NCBI GenBank assembly: GCA_016278505.1
Contig: JADQBQ010000017.1
Span: forward strand, 101,357 to 165,356
Origin: Clostridiales bacterium
Lineage (GTDB): Bacteria; Bacillota; Desulfotomaculia; Desulfotomaculales; VENG01
Reading direction: 5' to 3'
Length of the DNA stretch: 64,000 nucleotides
The translations under genes were made by a program, and so were the position numbers. This document shows positions 40,635 to 49,583 of this stretch, piece after piece. The first letter of the stretch is position 1, and each line of letters begins with the position of its first letter. The notes beneath the pieces are model-generated. The model worked only from the letters and a program-made list of their open reading frames with translations, searched no databases and was not told where the DNA came from.

Positions 40635-43540
40635 CCCAACTCTTGGATAGTGAAGTGCGCATCAGTGGTAATACTACCGGCCGGCACATGCACCACTATG
40701 TCCTTTAAGCCTATATCCCCGCCGCTGGCGGCTCTAATCTGTTTACTGACTTCATTCGCAGCAACCCGACTGCTGCCGCTGCCGCCCGAAGGAGCGGACC
40801 GAGTGGTGAAGCTGAATTCGTATGTGCTGCCCAGATCAGCATCGGTGCCACTGCTCTTTACCGCGGCCGCCGGAATCGTTACCGTGTAGGTAGTCTTGTA
40901 AGCAAGATTGCTATCCGGCGTAATGGTCAGCACATCACTGTTGATGCTTGTAATGATGTTGATGATGCCGCCTGGGCTTTGTAACGTAACACCATGGTAG
41001 TTGGTGCCCGCCTCAATGTTGTCACTGAAGTTGACGGTGATGGTTGGATTGCGGGATACACCGGTATTTCCGTTCACCGGGTTGGTGCCCGTGACGGTAA
41101 CATAATCGATAACAGGTGTTTCCTTAGGTTTGACTGTAACGGTGCATTCCGCGGCAAACCCGCCATCCACTGTGGTAACCGTAATGATCGCCGTACCTTC
41201 CGCCACCGGGGTTACTATTCCATTAGCATCCACCGTTGCCACCCCGGGGTTGCTGCTGCTCCAGTTCACGTCCCGGTTGGTTGCATATGCCGGGCTAACC
41301 ACTGCCGTCAAGGCCGCCGTCACTTCACCCACCGTCAGGTTCAGAACGTTGTGATCCAACACCACGCCGGTGACATCAATAGTAATACCTGCCGCTTCAT
41401 CCTGCCACCGCAACAAGGGGTAAGTAACGCTTTTTTGCATTACCCACACCTCACTGAAGTCCCACCCCGTAAAGGTACTAAAATTTTTCATTTCTGACGT
41501 GGTTTTCGGTTCACCTCTACCCGTGTCATTTTGGAGGGAGGTCTCGCGGTCGTAGAAAGAAGCGGTTACCGTACCACTGCTGTTTTGCCCCACCAATCCG
41601 CCCGTATTATTATTGCCATTCACAATGCCCGTAGCATAGGAGCTGGTAACAGTACCGTGAAAATTGTAGCCACACAAGCCACCAACCTTATCGTTTCCTT
41701 CCACAGGGCCCGCAGCGTAGGAATCTAAAATTTCACCCATGTAATTGTAACCCGTTAGGCCACCTATATAATCATGGCCATTCACGCTGCCGGTGGCAAA
41801 GGAGTCGCTGATACCTCCGTAGTTTATTCCCGCCAGGCCACCAACATAGTCATTGCCGGTCACGGAGCAGGTGGCACCGCAATCTATGATTTTAGTGCTA
41901 CTTCCTACATACCCTAAAAGACCGCCTACTCGATTATGGCCTAAAATGGTGCCCGCGGCCTTACATTTACTAATGGTGGAACCAACGCCCCTCCCAACCA
42001 AACCGCCTACCTCATCGAGACTATGTGTGCCTTTTACCTCACCTGTGGCACTGGAGTTAATGATATCACTATTGTCGGCCCGCCCCACCAGGCCGCCTAC
42101 ATACATGTTCCCGGTTACACTTTCCAGCTGCAGGTCAATGTTTGCTAATACGGCACCGTCGGTGCAACCGAACAGGCCTATGCAAGCCGTATCACCCCGG
42201 TTTATGAACAAATTGCTAATGGTATGACCGTTACCGTCAAAATTCCCGGCAAATGGAATCTCGGATGTGCCTATGGATTCCCAGCCTTCATCGGTATTCC
42301 AAGGAGCTATGTTCATGTCAATATTGCCCGTGAGTTTGAAGTGTTTATCCGCGTGTTTACTGCCAAGGTAAATCCGGATGTTATCCAAATGCTCCGGTGT
42401 GTTAATTAAAAAAGCAGCTTCTGCTGTACCGTCGCCACCCGCAAATAATTCGGGAGGAGCCGGTTTGGGGTCTTGCTGGTTATCTTTTAAATAGGGGTAG
42501 GATACTCCTTCCTCAATTAACCAGGCATCTTCAAAATCCCAGCCTGCGCCTGTAAAAGTATCTGCCTGCGTCATTTCCACAGTGGCCTTGGGTTCGCCCT
42601 TGCCTGTGTCTGATTGACCGGTGGTATTTGTGTCATAAAAAGATCCCGTAATCTCCCCGGAATAATGATACCCTACCAAACCACCAGCTGGGGTTTCCCG
42701 GCTTTCAACCGTACCAACTGCATATGAATTAATAATTTTGGAACCATTGAAACTTCCAATTAAACCACCTACATGACCATTATCGTCGCTATGCACATTT
42801 CCAGTGGCGTAAGAATTAACTATTTGCGTATCATTACTATCTACAATGCCTATTAAACCACCAATATACATGCTATCCGCCATAACATCACCTGCAGCAT
42901 AGGAACCGGCAATATTACAACTGCCGCCCACTGCCTGACCTAACAAGCCACCAATATTATTATAACCTACCACACTCACTTTGGCAGAGGAATTGCGAAT
43001 GTCCGTACCACTCGCTACTCCTGCCAAGCCTCCTGCAAACTTAAATGCTTCTACTGCCCCTTCCGAATGCGAGTCTGATATATCAGAGTTCTGGGCATAT
43101 CCGGTTAGGCTACCTACGTATCTTTTACCTGTTACATCTATATCTCTTAATACCAAATTTTGAATGGCAGCGCCATTTAAAGAACCAAACAAACCTACAT
43201 AATTTTCATCTTCCCGGTCAATATAGAGACCGCTGATCGTATAGACCGCGCCGTGCACACTGCCGGTGAATGGACTCCCCAGCGTGCCAATGGGTTGCCA
43301 GCCGGCTCCACTGCGGTAACCGGACAGGTCAATGTCATTCACCAGAACAAAGTCTTTATCAAGATACGCCGCTTCTCGGACGCTGTATAACTGTTCCGCG
43401 GTTGCAATCTGGTAAGGATTGCCCGGCGAACCATCACCGCCCTCAAAGGGACTGGCTTGGGCACTTGGCACACCCCCTACCAAAATGGATAACAGGCACA
43501 CTATCAGACATAAAGCCGTTAACCAACTAAACCTTCTCAT
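40631..43540 (-). CDS. GLUG-repeat surface protein, N-terminal frame
   Basis: A secreted protein of about 969 residues with a signal peptide (LTALCLIVCLLSILVGGVPS, cut near AQA). Two blocks of GLUG-type repeats with NVGGLVGYNYSG-like turns lie at about 30-340 and 380-700. A Big2 domain follows (LNLTVGEVTAALTAVVSP), then an Ig-like (Big5) domain ending TYEFSFTTRS. The frame ends at ITTDAHFTIQELG, where the intact paralogue continues with FRIEALNTGEQ. The ATG at 43540 has GGGGGATGTAAAGAA upstream, as in the paralogue. It is likely cell-wall exposed and adhesive. The missing tail is encoded in the next frame. Confidence 0.82.
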   Translation of the reverse strand: MRRFSWLTALCLIVCLLSILVGGVPSAQASPFEGGDGSPGNPYQIATAEQLYSVREAAYLDKDFVLVNDIDLSGYRSGAGWQPIGTLGSPFTGSVHGAVYTISGLYIDREDENYVGLFGSLNGAAIQNLVLRDIDVTGKRYVGSLTGYAQNSDISDSHSEGAVEAFKFAGGLAGVASGTDIRNSSAKVSVVGYNNIGGLLGQAVGGSCNIAGSYAAGDVMADSMYIGGLIGIVDSNDTQIVNSYATGNVHSDDNGHVGGLIGSFNGSKIINSYAVGTVESRETPAGGLVGYHYSGEITGSFYDTNTTGQSDTGKGEPKATVEMTQADTFTGAGWDFEDAWLIEEGVSYPYLKDNQQDPKPAPPELFAGGDGTAEAAFLINTPEHLDNIRIYLGSKHADKHFKLTGNIDMNIAPWNTDEGWESIGTSEIPFAGNFDGNGHTISNLFINRGDTACIGLFGCTDGAVLANIDLQLESVTGNMYVGGLVGRADNSDIINSSATGEVKGTHSLDEVGGLVGRGVGSTISKCKAAGTILGHNRVGGLLGYVGSSTKIIDCGATCSVTGNDYVGGLAGINYGGISDSFATGSVNGHDYIGGLTGYNYMGEILDSYAAGPVEGNDKVGGLCGYNFHGTVTSSYATGIVNGNNNTGGLVGQNSSGTVTASFYDRETSLQNDTGRGEPKTTSEMKNFSTFTGWDFSEVWVMQKSVTYPLLRWQDEAAGITIDVTGVVLDHNVLNLTVGEVTAALTAVVSPAYATNRDVNWSSSNPGVATVDANGIVTPVAEGTAIITVTTVDGGFAAECTVTVKPKETPVIDYVTVTGTNPVNGNTGVSRNPTITVNFSDNIEAGTNYHGVTLQSPGGIINIITSINSDVLTITPDSNLAYKTTYTVTIPAAAVKSSGTDADLGSTYEFSFTTRSAPSGGSGSSRVAANEVSKQIRAASGGDIGLKDIVVHVPAGSITTDAHFTIQELG

Positions 43541-43587
43541 TTCTTTACATCCCCCGTCCAAAAATTATTTTTTTTTAATACCTTGAA

Positions 43588-43719
43588 TCAATATTCGTAA
43601 AACCGTATCAGCCATCGGTTTTTTAGAAAGATATTACTTAAATAAATCACCTCTTTTAGCATGCGGGACAAATATTTCAGGCAACCCCTGTCCGTTTCCA
43701 TAACTGCTGCATTATACAT
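43588..43719 (-). pseudogene. Truncated copy of the degenerate receiver gene
   Basis: A 43-codon frame starting MYNAAVMETDRGCLKYLSRM, against MYNAMVMVTDRNCLKCLSRL in the gene at 39308. Similarity stops after about 23 codons and the rest is unrelated. AAAGGATGAC precedes the ATG as in the full copy. The duplication also covers the SARP-like promoter. Confidence 0.7.
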
Positions 43720-43749
43720 AAAGGTCATCCTTTTCATCCTCTTGTCTTA

Positions 43750-43782
43750 ATTGTAAAGTGCTCCACTAAACCACGGCTAAAC
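43750..43782 (-). promoter_or_regulatory. SARP-like promoter/operator copy 2
   Basis: Minus-strand GTTTAGC and GTTTAGT start 11 bases apart, with TACAAT nine bases after the second. Probably drives the GLUG-repeat surface-protein gene through the receiver remnant. Confidence 0.65.
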
Positions 43783-43862
43783 AAAGCCATCCGAGATAAG
43801 GGAAGGTACCTTGTCCCACCGTTTTTTTGCCAACGAAAAAAGTAATCAGCATTGGAAACAAC

Positions 43863-43899
43863 AAAAAACCGCTCGGTTTTTCACCGAACGGTTTTTTGT
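43863..43899 (-). terminator. Bidirectional terminator of the 1.8-kDa-residue surface gene
   Basis: AAAAAACCG(c)TCGGT pairs with ACCGA(a)CGGTTTTTT; poly-T on both strands. It ends the large gene whose stop is at 43930. Confidence 0.85.
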
Positions 43900-43929
43900 T
43901 TAAGCAGTTAAATCATTCTGAATACATGG

Positions 43930-46900
43930 CTACCTGGTAATGGTGATCCGGCCAGTATCAGCTTTATAATCCACCTGCGCCCCCAGGGTTTCACTGATAA
44001 AACGCAGCGGCACAAAGGTCCGGCCCGGTGGCAGTACCGCAGGCGCACAATCTGTGACCTGCTCTGCCCCTTCTACACGTACCCTTTGCGACCCTATAGT
44101 AAGAACAATCGTCTTACCACTATCTGTTATGGTCACCCTGCGGTCGCCGGCATTCCATTCTACTCCGGCTCCCAGGGCTTCACTGACAAAACGCACCGGT
44201 ACCAGCGTCCTGCCGGCCCTTTCATCCACGTAGGGCAGGGCATCCAGGGTATAGGGCTTGCCTTCCACCGTAGCCGATTTGTTCCCTATGGTCAATGTAA
44301 TTATTCTGCTGATTACACTTTCTTCTTTTTTGGTACTAAACACCGCAAATTTTGTCAAGTGGTTAACTGTGCTAACTGCGTAACGAGTTTGTGTTTCCTT
44401 GTCCAATTCAGTACCCGTATCTAAGGCAATCCATTCCCCGGTTTCCTCATCATAATAATGAACTACCGGTTGCTCACTTTCCGCCAGCTTAGCCGCGTCA
44501 TAGGCCAGCTTGACGGTTATGGGATTGTTCTCGAATTTTCCGCTGCCGGTGGTGGTGATTTCATATACGCTGCCACAAAGCTTAAACCGCATCCCAGCCG
44601 GCATTATATCGGCTTGCTCTCCTGTATTCAATGCTTCAATTCTGAAACGGGCATCTGCGGTGAGACTGCCACCCGGAACATGCACCATTATACCCGCCAG
44701 GCTGATCTCCCCACCGACGGCGGCTTTAATTAGCCTAGTAACTTCCTTTGTAACATCCCTACCACTGCTTTCGCTTCCACTATCGCCACCACCGCCCGGA
44801 GAGGTGGAACGGGCCTCCAGGCCGGCAAAGCTGGTGAAGTGCCAGGTGATTATCTTGGTATCAGTGCCGTTGGTTATATAAGCCTCTCCCGGAAATAGAG
44901 GGGCCTCGGGATTATCATAGGTTCCCCCGGCCCTTTGGGTGATCCGCACCCAGGTATCCTCACCGGCGGGCTTGTAGCCTACCGGCCCGGTGACACCCCT
45001 CAGGGTCAGTATAACCGGCCGGTCAAAAAGGAGTACTGCATCGGGAGAACCCACCTCGATAACGGTATCCCCCACCGAGAAACCGGAAGGCGCGGTACCG
45101 GTACCCGTCACCGGTTTAGGTGGTATGAGGGTCCCGTCCCAGCGGGACGGGGCCATGATGGTTGTTCCATCGGGAATGGTGGCGCTCACACCGGCCAGAC
45201 CGGTATTAGTAATGGTTACCGGTTGCCCGTTAACGCCGGACTCCAGGCGTACAGCCTTTTCCACCCGCACCGGCTTGCCGCCCACACTTTGCAGGGTCGT
45301 TAGGTCGACACCTCCCAGATCGCCGCCGGTATAAGAAGTCAGGCTCCGGCTCTGTCCCCCTACCGTTATCACACCGCCGGATGCTGCTTGGACCCCGGCA
45401 CTAAGATCAACAGCGGAATCTTCGTTCATTTCTATACCCGTATTACCTGAGGGCAACCGTGCCTCTCCGGGCTCTCCGCCGCCGATAACAACATCACTGT
45501 TCCCGGCGCGAGTTACCGTTATGGTATATGTCATTTTGTCTATTCCGTTGGCCGCCGTTACTTCCACCGTTATTGTGTTAAGGCCATAGTCAAGATCAAT
45601 AGGTTGAGAAGCATTCCCTCCGGCAACAGCATTATCGTTAACTTTAACAGCAGCACCCGCATCCCTGGCTACAGGGATCACCGTAATGCTGTTAACACCT
45701 TTCCCAACCGCGGCGGTGTATTCGGCGGTACCGGGTTCAAATGCCGGCACCAGGTTACCCCTGTTCAAGGCCAGGCTGCTCAGGGTCGCATCGCCGGAAA
45801 GGTTTTCACCGCTGATATTTATCGTTATTGGAGGTACCGAAATACCGTTATAATAAGGGTCGTTACTGTATACAAAACCGGTTACCGTTGCACTGTCAAA
45901 ATCCTCCGGGATACCGTCACCCGCCCAGGCAACCGTTACGCCCTGCGGAATATCCCAATCCTGTTCATTAAATACAATGTTGTCTGGCTCCAGCGTAAGA
46001 TAATCTTCCCCGTACACATAAACGGTTACCGTATCCGCAGGCTCCCAACCCAACACCATGGAAAAGCCGGCATCTCCCCCTGCTGTAAGATTGAGGCTGG
46101 TGGGATAGACCATCACCCTTTCATTATCCTGCCCGCCCGGTGATTGCCTTGTCACCGTCACAGTATATGATTTGGTGGTGGTGCCGTTTTCCGCCGTAAC
46201 CACAATTTCAATATTATTGATTCCTTCCTGCAGTGCCACCGGGTTACCAGTAATTACACCATTGGCCCGGATTACATAACTTGCTCCTGGATCGTACACC
46301 GCCGCTGTTACGGTGGTGGCGGTAACGCTGCCGGGCACGCTTGCCGTGTAGGCCGTATTTCCAGGGGCAAATTCTTCATTGAATAAGACTCCACTGAGTT
46401 CCAGCCCGCTTAATTCTGCAACACCGGAAGCACTTGTGGCTGTAAAGGTTGCCATATCGGAAAAGTAATACATCCCGCCCAAATCGGCATAGGCAATCAC
46501 ATAGTATTCCTTTTCCTCTTCCAAGTTTTTTACATCAGCAAAAAATTTTCCGGTGGTTTCATTTACCTGTGTGCTAACCAGTTTATTTATTTCGTCTGTA
46601 CCTACGTAATATAAGAAGTTCATGGCTATTTGTGTATTATCCGTCCAGAAAAAGCCCGCCTCGTTCAGTTGTTCCATACTGCCACTGTATATTTTGGCGG
46701 CAAAAGTAGCCGAATCCTTTTGTATGTGAGTTACTTCCAATAAACCAACGGGTTTTTCCGCGCTCAACCCATCACCGGAACCATTTATAGGGGCGGTATA
46801 ATCCACACCGGTTTCATCCAGCACATCAATTATATTTGTGTACACTTCCCCGATTCCGGCCTCCGCCTCCCGAAAAGCACCTGTTTTTTGTTCCGTATAA

Positions 46901-49404
46901 ATCTCCTCAGCCCTCTGATAAGCTGCTTTTATCTGGCTTTCATAATTTTCCTCGGAGACTTCTCTCCATTCATCGCTTTCTTCCTGGATTTCTTCTTTAA
47001 GGTCTGCCAATTGCCAGTAACTGTCGGTTTGCCCCAACAGCATATCATATACGTCTGCTACATTACTTCCCACCACAGGCATGGCCAGCCTGCTTTTTTG
47101 CTCCTGGCTCAACAGGGCGTCTTTTATATCGCCGGGCCCTACAATGCTGCCATACATGGAGGTCAGGTTTTCATATTTAACAGAACCCTTGCTTGCTCCC
47201 AAAGTGTTTACGATAAACTGCAGTTTCGCCTCATAATATTCGGCATTATTCTTGGCTATGGTATACCTTCTGATGAAAGACCCTTCTTGCAACCTGAGGT
47301 CATTCAGTTCGTTAAGTATTTGATTATATGTTTGCTCATAATCATCGTAAATTAACTGTGCTCTAATATACTCAATATCAATGGCACCGAGGGCATTTTC
47401 GGCGTATTTTACCGACCCGTCATAATAATAACTGGTGTCACCCTCCTTGGATTGTATAAAGTACGGGTTCTTATACAGTTCGTTGAGCTGAGTGATGGTT
47501 CCAGCCATTTGACTGACGGCATTTTCATAGTTAACCTTGTATTCCTGGTATTCCGCATAAACCACATCCAGGGCATCCAGGTATTGTTCATACAAACTAT
47601 TCCACAATGTTTTATTTTTGGGAATAACATTTTCCACTATACCAGTGTAATGCACAATTCTATCCACTACTTCATTTTTAGTTTGGTGATATTTCTCAAA
47701 GTCCGGCCTTGCAAATTCCGGATACTCGTTTTTAAATACACCACGTTCTACTTCCTGTCTTTTTTCTTCCCTCTCTGCTATATCAGGAATTGAATCAATT
47801 TCGATAATCTGGTTTAAATAATAATGATACATGGAATTATCTTTATCTATAATATCCTGCCTCTTTTTAACAATACCGGCCAGAGCCTCATGGAATGATT
47901 CGCCGTATGTTATTATATCTTGCAGTTCTTTTTCGAAGCTGTCCAGCTTGTCAATCATGCCCGAATATGCCAAAGCAGTTTGATCATAAAAATGAACTAT
48001 ATTGTCCACATATTCTTTGGAATGCCGGCTAAACTCACCTTCCACATTGGTGATTTCCACCAGGGGGTCAAAATAAACCTCCCGGCCCTTTAAGTTAACC
48101 ACCTCGACACTCCGGTCATAGATTTCCGACATAAAGGTATCCGAATGGTATTCTCCATTTTCATCAGTGTAACCACCGGTGGGCCAATTGCTGCGTTCCA
48201 CGTATGCCAGGGCCGCTTCTTCCTTTGCCTCCAATTCTGCCAGCAAGGAGGTGTACTCATCCCGGAGTTTATCGTATTCAGACTGCAGGTCCACAAGTTT
48301 ACTTTGGATTTCCGCTTTCTTGGCCTCTTTTTCTTCTTCGGATAAACCATCATCATCCGGTTCGCTGGGAACCGGCAAAGCGGGAAGAGTAACCCCACAG
48401 TCTTCCTTACCGTCATACAATTCACCTAGGACTTCACTGCGGCTGTTTGCAGCGGATTGCTGCTGTTCCAGCTCGGCCTGGTATGCCGCATATGACTGAG
48501 AGCTTGCCTCTTTCATCTGAGCAATTAAATCCTCTAACTCAACTACTCCCTCTTCCACCTCTGTTTTTTTGTCTTCCGCCACCCCGGCAAACTGGTCCAA
48601 TATCTTTTCAATGGCCTGTATAACTTCACCCGGTGAGGGGTCACTGTTGGATAAATTATCGTAGGTATTGCTTGCAAAATCAAAAACCTGGGCCAGGGCA
48701 TCACTCATCACCGCCGCGCCGCGGGTGGCATGAGGCATGAAAAAACCATCACTCAGCAGCTTGATAATGGCTTGAGAACCCACGTTTACCGAATAGGCAA
48801 TTTGACTGCTCTTCATGCTCTTAACCCGCCCGTAGGCAAGATTGCCGTCCTGCCAGGCCTGGCTAATTTCGGTTTTTTTCTGTTCATAGGCTTCATTAAG
48901 GGCTTTATCATTACACCTGATGGGAGTTCCGTGCTCATCCGTACCATCAAACAAACCGGGGAAATGCTCATCAAAACTCTTTCCGTAAAAATCCTCCAGT
49001 TCCGGGTAATACTTGTTCATGATTCTTTGCTGCCAAAGTACTTTGGCCTGGGAATACTGGTCGGTGCTTTTGTGCCAGTCCAGCATCTGGTCGGCACCTT
49101 CCTTACCGAACTGGGCAACCTTGTCACCGTAGTCATATAGTGTCTTGATCACTTTTCCCCGGTCTTCATCATTTAGCTTTTTCCAAATATGCCTGTTCAT
49201 AGCCGGGCCTATTTGGTTACTGCGGTATGTTTGCCCGTTATAGTTATAAACGGCATAATAAGAAAGACCGTCCCCGTAGGTGCTCTCCACTGTAACATCA
49301 GGCTCACCGGCATAAGCATAACCGGGTAAGTAAAGGAGATTTGCTGCTAGTAATGTACATGAGACAATTATGGCGAGCATTTTTCTAAAACGTCTTAGCT
49401 TCAT
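43930..49404 (-). CDS. Giant secreted coiled-coil/cadherin-like surface protein
   Basis: About 1,824 residues. A signal peptide (MLAIIVSCTLLAANLLYLPG, cut near AYA) precedes about 900 residues of Glu/Lys/Tyr-rich helical coiled coil with no family match. Two cadherin-like beta-sandwich domains follow (LSGLELSGVLFNEEFAPGNT; LSSLALNRGNLVPAFEPGTA), then a low-complexity Gly/Val region, and the tail shared with the GLUG protein: HVPGGSLTADARF, YDEETGEWIALD and two copper-amine-oxidase-N repeats (RTLVPVRFVSEALG, RTFVPLRFISETLG). The ATG at 49404 has GGAGGGATGTGAAGAA before it. It is preceded by the third SARP-like promoter. Surface assembly or adhesion is inferred. Confidence 0.85.
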   Translation of the reverse strand: MKLRRFRKMLAIIVSCTLLAANLLYLPGYAYAGEPDVTVESTYGDGLSYYAVYNYNGQTYRSNQIGPAMNRHIWKKLNDEDRGKVIKTLYDYGDKVAQFGKEGADQMLDWHKSTDQYSQAKVLWQQRIMNKYYPELEDFYGKSFDEHFPGLFDGTDEHGTPIRCNDKALNEAYEQKKTEISQAWQDGNLAYGRVKSMKSSQIAYSVNVGSQAIIKLLSDGFFMPHATRGAAVMSDALAQVFDFASNTYDNLSNSDPSPGEVIQAIEKILDQFAGVAEDKKTEVEEGVVELEDLIAQMKEASSQSYAAYQAELEQQQSAANSRSEVLGELYDGKEDCGVTLPALPVPSEPDDDGLSEEEKEAKKAEIQSKLVDLQSEYDKLRDEYTSLLAELEAKEEAALAYVERSNWPTGGYTDENGEYHSDTFMSEIYDRSVEVVNLKGREVYFDPLVEITNVEGEFSRHSKEYVDNIVHFYDQTALAYSGMIDKLDSFEKELQDIITYGESFHEALAGIVKKRQDIIDKDNSMYHYYLNQIIEIDSIPDIAEREEKRQEVERGVFKNEYPEFARPDFEKYHQTKNEVVDRIVHYTGIVENVIPKNKTLWNSLYEQYLDALDVVYAEYQEYKVNYENAVSQMAGTITQLNELYKNPYFIQSKEGDTSYYYDGSVKYAENALGAIDIEYIRAQLIYDDYEQTYNQILNELNDLRLQEGSFIRRYTIAKNNAEYYEAKLQFIVNTLGASKGSVKYENLTSMYGSIVGPGDIKDALLSQEQKSRLAMPVVGSNVADVYDMLLGQTDSYWQLADLKEEIQEESDEWREVSEENYESQIKAAYQRAEEIYTEQKTGAFREAEAGIGEVYTNIIDVLDETGVDYTAPINGSGDGLSAEKPVGLLEVTHIQKDSATFAAKIYSGSMEQLNEAGFFWTDNTQIAMNFLYYVGTDEINKLVSTQVNETTGKFFADVKNLEEEKEYYVIAYADLGGMYYFSDMATFTATSASGVAELSGLELSGVLFNEEFAPGNTAYTASVPGSVTATTVTAAVYDPGASYVIRANGVITGNPVALQEGINNIEIVVTAENGTTTKSYTVTVTRQSPGGQDNERVMVYPTSLNLTAGGDAGFSMVLGWEPADTVTVYVYGEDYLTLEPDNIVFNEQDWDIPQGVTVAWAGDGIPEDFDSATVTGFVYSNDPYYNGISVPPITINISGENLSGDATLSSLALNRGNLVPAFEPGTAEYTAAVGKGVNSITVIPVARDAGAAVKVNDNAVAGGNASQPIDLDYGLNTITVEVTAANGIDKMTYTITVTRAGNSDVVIGGGEPGEARLPSGNTGIEMNEDSAVDLSAGVQAASGGVITVGGQSRSLTSYTGGDLGGVDLTTLQSVGGKPVRVEKAVRLESGVNGQPVTITNTGLAGVSATIPDGTTIMAPSRWDGTLIPPKPVTGTGTAPSGFSVGDTVIEVGSPDAVLLFDRPVILTLRGVTGPVGYKPAGEDTWVRITQRAGGTYDNPEAPLFPGEAYITNGTDTKIITWHFTSFAGLEARSTSPGGGGDSGSESSGRDVTKEVTRLIKAAVGGEISLAGIMVHVPGGSLTADARFRIEALNTGEQADIMPAGMRFKLCGSVYEITTTGSGKFENNPITVKLAYDAAKLAESEQPVVHYYDEETGEWIALDTGTELDKETQTRYAVSTVNHLTKFAVFSTKKEESVISRIITLTIGNKSATVEGKPYTLDALPYVDERAGRTLVPVRFVSEALGAGVEWNAGDRRVTITDSGKTIVLTIGSQRVRVEGAEQVTDCAPAVLPPGRTFVPLRFISETLGAQVDYKADTGRITITR

Positions 49405-49468
49405 TTCTTCACATCCCTCCAGCCCGTGCTGCACCCCGAATGATTACAACACAGAAAATTTTGCTTTT

Positions 49469-49501
49469 ATTGTAAAGTGGTCCACTAAACCACCACTAAA
49501 C
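49469..49501 (-). promoter_or_regulatory. SARP-like promoter/operator copy 3
   Basis: Minus-strand GTTTAGT heptamers at exact 11-base spacing, TACAAT nine bases after the second. Located 65 bases upstream of the giant surface-protein start and right after the BTAD regulator gene. Confidence 0.7.
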
Positions 49502-49529
49502 AACCTAAAAAAATAGTAAAAATGCAAAA

Positions 49530-49553
49530 AACCGCCCGGTTAACCGAACGGTT
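49530..49553 (-). terminator. Hairpin after the BTAD regulator gene
   Basis: AACCG and CGGTT outer, CGGTT/AACCG inner pairs; T-tract weak. 30 bases past the stop at 49584. Confidence 0.45.
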
Positions 49554-49583
49554 AGTGTCCCAAAAAAATTTAAGAGCTGGTTT

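Noticed and set aside
40615-40645. Programmed ribosomal frameshift at the end of the GLUG-protein frame
   Set aside because: No X-XXY-YYZ slippery heptamer or strong downstream stem is visible; a simple indel is the better reading.
41000-43300. Many long plus-strand open frames opposite the surface-protein genes
   Set aside because: They follow the GC skew of repeat-rich coding DNA on the other strand, lack ribosome sites and resemble no protein family.
39939-43540. GLUG repeats considered as CRISPR-like or DNA tandem repeats
   Set aside because: The periodicity is at the protein level and imperfect in DNA; no constant repeat/spacer pattern occurs. No CRISPR array was found in the window.
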